From positions 1 to 17,510 of the forward strand of contig DASUUU010000070.1 of assembly GCA_036373915.1 (NCBI GenBank): DNA of 17,510 nt. The letters are read 5' to 3'. Source of the stretch: JASLBX01 sp036373915. GTDB lineage: Bacteria > Actinomycetota > Actinomycetes > Jiangellales > Jiangellaceae. The notes beneath the pieces were generated by a model. The model did no database searches, was not told where the DNA came from, and saw only the letters and a list, made by a program, of their open reading frames with translations. Every line of letters starts with the position of its first letter. Position 1 is the first letter of the stretch. Below, piece by piece: positions 15,128 through 17,510 of this stretch. Both the position numbers and the translations under genes were made by a program.

Positions 15128-15145
15128 ATGTGATGCAGTTCACAT
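15128..15145. promoter_or_regulatory. Perfect Crp/GlxR-type palindrome
   Basis: ATGTGA (15128-15133), six bases, TCACAT (15140-15145): perfect 6-bp arms with the spacing of cAMP-receptor sites (TGTGA-N6-TCACA). It lies about 100 bp upstream of the second TetR start and 24 bp upstream of the first CGGGGA operator core. Activation by a Crp/GlxR protein is inferred from pattern only. Confidence 0.5.
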
Positions 15146-15159
15146 GGGGAAGTGGGACT

Positions 15160-15180
15160 ACCGGGGATCGGCTCCCCGTT
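15160..15180. promoter_or_regulatory. Operator 1 of the second TetR (imperfect)
   Basis: CGGGGA (15162-15167), spacer TCGGC, TCCCCG (15173-15178). Outer bases match the second site less well: the right half reads TCCCCGTTTAG. Its centre (15170) is 41 bp, about four helical turns, from that of operator 2. Confidence 0.65.
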
Positions 15181-15198
15181 TAGCTCAGTGTTCGAGCC

Positions 15199-15223
15199 TA
15201 ACCGGGGAGATGATCCCCGGTTA
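15199..15223. promoter_or_regulatory. Operator 2 of the second TetR (perfect)
   Basis: TAACCGGGGA (15199-15208), spacer GATGA, TCCCCGGTTA (15214-15223): perfect 10-bp arms. It shares the CGGGGA-N5-TCCCCG core with the site 41 bp upstream and ends 21 bases before ATG 15245. The four half-sites suggest a consensus TCCCCGGTTAG. Confidence 0.7.
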
Positions 15224-15244
15224 TCCTGAAGCACGAGGGGAATC

Positions 15245-15895
15245 ATGGGTGCCACCGCTGCGACGGTCGAGTCGGGTCACCGGCTCCGGGCGGACGCTAT
15301 GCGCAACCGCGAGCGGATCATCGCGGCAGCTCGTGACGCCTTCTTGGAGGTCGGACCCGATGTAGCACTTGACGCAATCGCCCACCGGGCGGGGGTGGGC
15401 AATGCGACCCTGTACCGGCACTTCGCCAATCGCGACGAGCTCGTTCTTGCCGTCGCGCTGTCAGCGATCGACCGGGTCATCGCTCACGCCGACCACGTTC
15501 TGAACGACGAAGCCGACGCGTTCGAGGCACTGCGCCGGTTCACGGTCAAGGCGGCCGATGAGCGGATCGGCTCGCTGTCCGCGGTGTTCTGCGGTGTCAT
15601 CGAACCGTCCGACCCCCGGGTCGTCGACGCCCGGGTACGGTTCGAAGCCGCAGTCGACCGTGTGATGGATCGGGCGCGCCGTGCCGGTCAGCTCCGGCCG
15701 GACGTCGAACGTGGTGACCTGCTCGCGGCGATCACCCAGCTGACCAGGCCCGTTCCTGGAACGACGTGCGGGCAGTTCGGCCCGTTCGTCCACCGCCATC
15801 TCAATATCTTCCTTGACGGCCTGCGAGCTCCAGCCAGGTCAACGTTGCCCGGGGCGGCCGTCACTCTGGAGGGCCTGCGGCAGCGCATGTCGTAG
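15245..15895 (+). CDS. TetR/AcrR-family repressor (second)
   Basis: The 216-residue protein has a clear TetR helix-turn-helix: NRERIIAAARDAFLEVGPDV, then LDAIAHRAGVGNATLYRHFA (42-61) and NRDELVLAVA. The C-terminal part (about 80-216) resembles the family's ligand-binding domain (LRRFTVKAADERIG, RVMDRARRAGQLRPDVERGD, GDLLAAITQL) common in AcrR-type members in actinobacteria. GAGGGG (15235-15240) is four bases before ATG 15245. It is followed 47 bp downstream by a DHA2 pump, and is preceded by two matching palindromes, pointing to repression of itself and the pump as one transcript. It differs in sequence from the first TetR. Confidence 0.92.
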   Translation: MGATAATVESGHRLRADAMRNRERIIAAARDAFLEVGPDVALDAIAHRAGVGNATLYRHFANRDELVLAVALSAIDRVIAHADHVLNDEADAFEALRRFTVKAADERIGSLSAVFCGVIEPSDPRVVDARVRFEAAVDRVMDRARRAGQLRPDVERGDLLAAITQLTRPVPGTTCGQFGPFVHRHLNIFLDGLRAPARSTLPGAAVTLEGLRQRMS

Positions 15896-15942
15896 CCCGG
15901 AGCCATCAGGCAAATCCCACTAGCGATTGGTTAAGCACACTC

Positions 15943-17466
15943 ATGTCTGAAACAAGCGAAATATCCCAAAAGTCACAACCTAATCCGAGACGCTGGCGGG
16001 CTCTCGCCTTCATCGCGATCGCCCAGCTGATGGTGATCCTGGACGCGACGATCGTGAACATCGCGCTGCCGTCCGCCCAGGCAGACCTCGGCATCTCCGA
16101 CGGCAACCGTCAATGGGTCATCACTGCCTACGCACTCGCATTCGGTGGGCTACTGCTGCTGGGTGGCCGGATCGCCGACATGTGGGGCCGGAAGAACACG
16201 TTCATGACCGGTCTGGTCGGGTTCGCGCTCGCCTCCGCGATCGGTGGCGCGGCGGTAAACGAGCTGATGCTGTTCGCATCCCGGGCACTGCAGGGCGTGT
16301 TCGGCGCGTTGCTGGCTCCGGCCGCGTTGTCGTTGCTGGCGGTGATGTTCACCGAGCCGAAGGAACGGGCCAAAGCGTTCGGCATCTTCGGTGCCATCGC
16401 CGGCGGTGGTGCCGCTGTCGGGCTCACGCTCGGCGGCTTGCTGACCGAATACCTCGACTGGCGCTGGGTCTTCTATGTGAACATCCCGATCGCCGCCATC
16501 GCCGTCGTCGGTGGAATGATCGAGATCCGCGAGCCTGCGGGCCGCAACCGGTCGCCGCTTGACATTCCGGGCGTGCTGCTCGGGACGTTGGGACTCGTCG
16601 CCCTGGTATACGGATTCACCCGCGCCGAGTCCGACGGCTGGACTGAGAACCTGACCGTGACGATGTTCGTGGCGTCGGCCGTCCTGCTGGCCGCCTTCGT
16701 CCTGGTCGAGCGGAGGGTGTCCGCGCCGCTGCTGCCACTGCGGGTCGTTCTGGACCGCAACCGGGGTGGCGTCTACGCCGCGATGGGGCTGGCGATCATT
16801 GCAATGTTCGGGCTGTTCCTGTTCCTCACGTACTACCTGCAGATCGTGAAGGGCTACAGCCCGGTCCGGACCGGAGTCGCGTTCCTGCCCATGGTCGTCG
16901 GCATGGTCACCGGGTCGACGCAGATCGGCGCCCGCCTGATGACCCGAGTTCCGGCCCGGTACCTGATGACGCCGGGTCTGCTGGTGGCGTCCACCGGCAT
17001 GCTCTTGCTCACGCAGATCGAACCGGACAGCTCGTACGCCGGGCTGATCCTGCCCGCCATCGTGCTGCTCGGACTGGGCATGGGGACGACGTTCATGCCG
17101 GCTATGAGCCTGGCCACGTACGGAGTCGAGCCGCGCGACGCCGGTATTGCGTCCGCGATGATCAACACCTCACAGCAGGTGGGCGGCGCGATCGGAGTGG
17201 CTCTCCTCAACACGATCGCGGCGAGCGCGACCACCACGTACCTCACAGCGAACGCTGCCGGTGCCGCCTCGCCTGAGTTGCTGCAGTTGGAGGCAATGGT
17301 GCACGGGTTTACCTCCGCCATCTGGTGGGCGGTCGCAATCCTGGTTGGATCCGCCGTGCTGGCATTTCTGCTGGTGAACGCCGGGTCGCAAAGCCAGGTG
17401 CCGGAGTTGAGCGAAGGGGACGAATTCGCCGGCGACGGGGAAGCCGCTCCAGCGATCGCCCACTGA
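15943..17466 (+). CDS. DHA2-family (EmrB/QacA-like) MFS drug efflux pump, second
   Basis: The 507-residue protein is a 14-span DHA2 transporter: motif D1 LDATIVNIALP (33-43), motif A GGRIADMWGRK (74-84), motif B SRALQGVFGALLAPAALSLL (113-132) and motif C GIFGAIAGGGAAVGLTLGGL (147-166) followed by DWRWVFYVNIPI. The charged, Asp/Glu-rich tail after the last span is cytosolic and not unusual. It would expel drugs or metabolites by proton antiport. There is no strong ribosome site before ATG 15943 and no copy of the CGGGGA operator in the 47-bp gap, so transcription from the TetR promoter is the simplest view. It is clearly a different paralogue from the pump at 12576. Confidence 0.9.
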   Translation: MSETSEISQKSQPNPRRWRALAFIAIAQLMVILDATIVNIALPSAQADLGISDGNRQWVITAYALAFGGLLLLGGRIADMWGRKNTFMTGLVGFALASAIGGAAVNELMLFASRALQGVFGALLAPAALSLLAVMFTEPKERAKAFGIFGAIAGGGAAVGLTLGGLLTEYLDWRWVFYVNIPIAAIAVVGGMIEIREPAGRNRSPLDIPGVLLGTLGLVALVYGFTRAESDGWTENLTVTMFVASAVLLAAFVLVERRVSAPLLPLRVVLDRNRGGVYAAMGLAIIAMFGLFLFLTYYLQIVKGYSPVRTGVAFLPMVVGMVTGSTQIGARLMTRVPARYLMTPGLLVASTGMLLLTQIEPDSSYAGLILPAIVLLGLGMGTTFMPAMSLATYGVEPRDAGIASAMINTSQQVGGAIGVALLNTIAASATTTYLTANAAGAASPELLQLEAMVHGFTSAIWWAVAILVGSAVLAFLLVNAGSQSQVPELSEGDEFAGDGEAAPAIAH

Positions 17467-17510
17467 GACAACTCCGTCGATCATGCAAGAGTGGGTCGAC
17501 ACGCCGTCAA

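Noticed and set aside
15172..15209. A tRNA-like pattern: CTCCCCG and CGGGGAG as a 7-bp acceptor-like stem, TTTAGCTCAG like a D-arm and TTCGAGCC like a T-loop.
   Set aside because: Only about 38 bases long, with no anticodon arm. The stem is explained by the adjoining halves of the two TetR operators.
17467..17510. Tail after the last pump gene.
   Set aside because: 44 bases with no repeat, start or terminator that I can support.

Overview
The window is high-GC DNA with almost no spare sequence, frequent GTG starts and many ATGA, GTGA and TGATG stop/start overlaps. It carries an ATPase-type LuxR regulator, a MocR regulator beside azlCD, and TetR/DHA2 efflux pairs. Together these point to a soil or filamentous actinomycete chromosome; I cannot name the genus. 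I see no rRNA, tRNA, CRISPR array, transposase or integrase.

Layout. (1) 1-1879: 3' part of a large STAND/LuxR-type regulator cut by the window edge. (2) 1952-7378: six tightly packed forward genes that look like one operon: an MddA-like thiol S-methyltransferase, a DUF1326 protein, a DUF2182 membrane protein, a 56-residue His-rich single-span peptide, an alpha/beta hydrolase, and a 706-residue protein fusing a second hydrolase copy (Cys in place of Ser) to a GT28/MurG-like glycosyltransferase. (3) 7534-8749: a flavodoxin-fold oxidoreductase and a GNAT acetyltransferase. (4) 8761-11862: a MocR regulator on the minus strand, divergent from azlC-azlD and a stand-alone B3/B4 (PheRS editing-like) gene. 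(5) 11933-14965: TetR, DHA2 efflux pump and QorB-like quinone reductase, with the same inverted repeat in front of both the TetR and pump genes. (6) 14966-17466: a 279-bp regulatory region with a hairpin, a perfect Crp-type palindrome and two copies of a CGGGGA-N5-TCCCCG operator, then a second TetR and a second DHA2 pump.

How the genes may work together. Region 2 is the least understood part. DUF1326 and DUF2182 are Cys/His-rich, probably metal-binding partners, here joined to thiol methylation and to a duplicated hydrolase plus glycosyltransferase; the pathway is unknown. Region 4 looks like amino-acid homeostasis: an exporter, a possible tRNA proofreading enzyme and a PLP-sensing regulator. 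Regions 5 and 6 look like two drug or quinone efflux modules, each under its own TetR repressor, with operators visible in the DNA.
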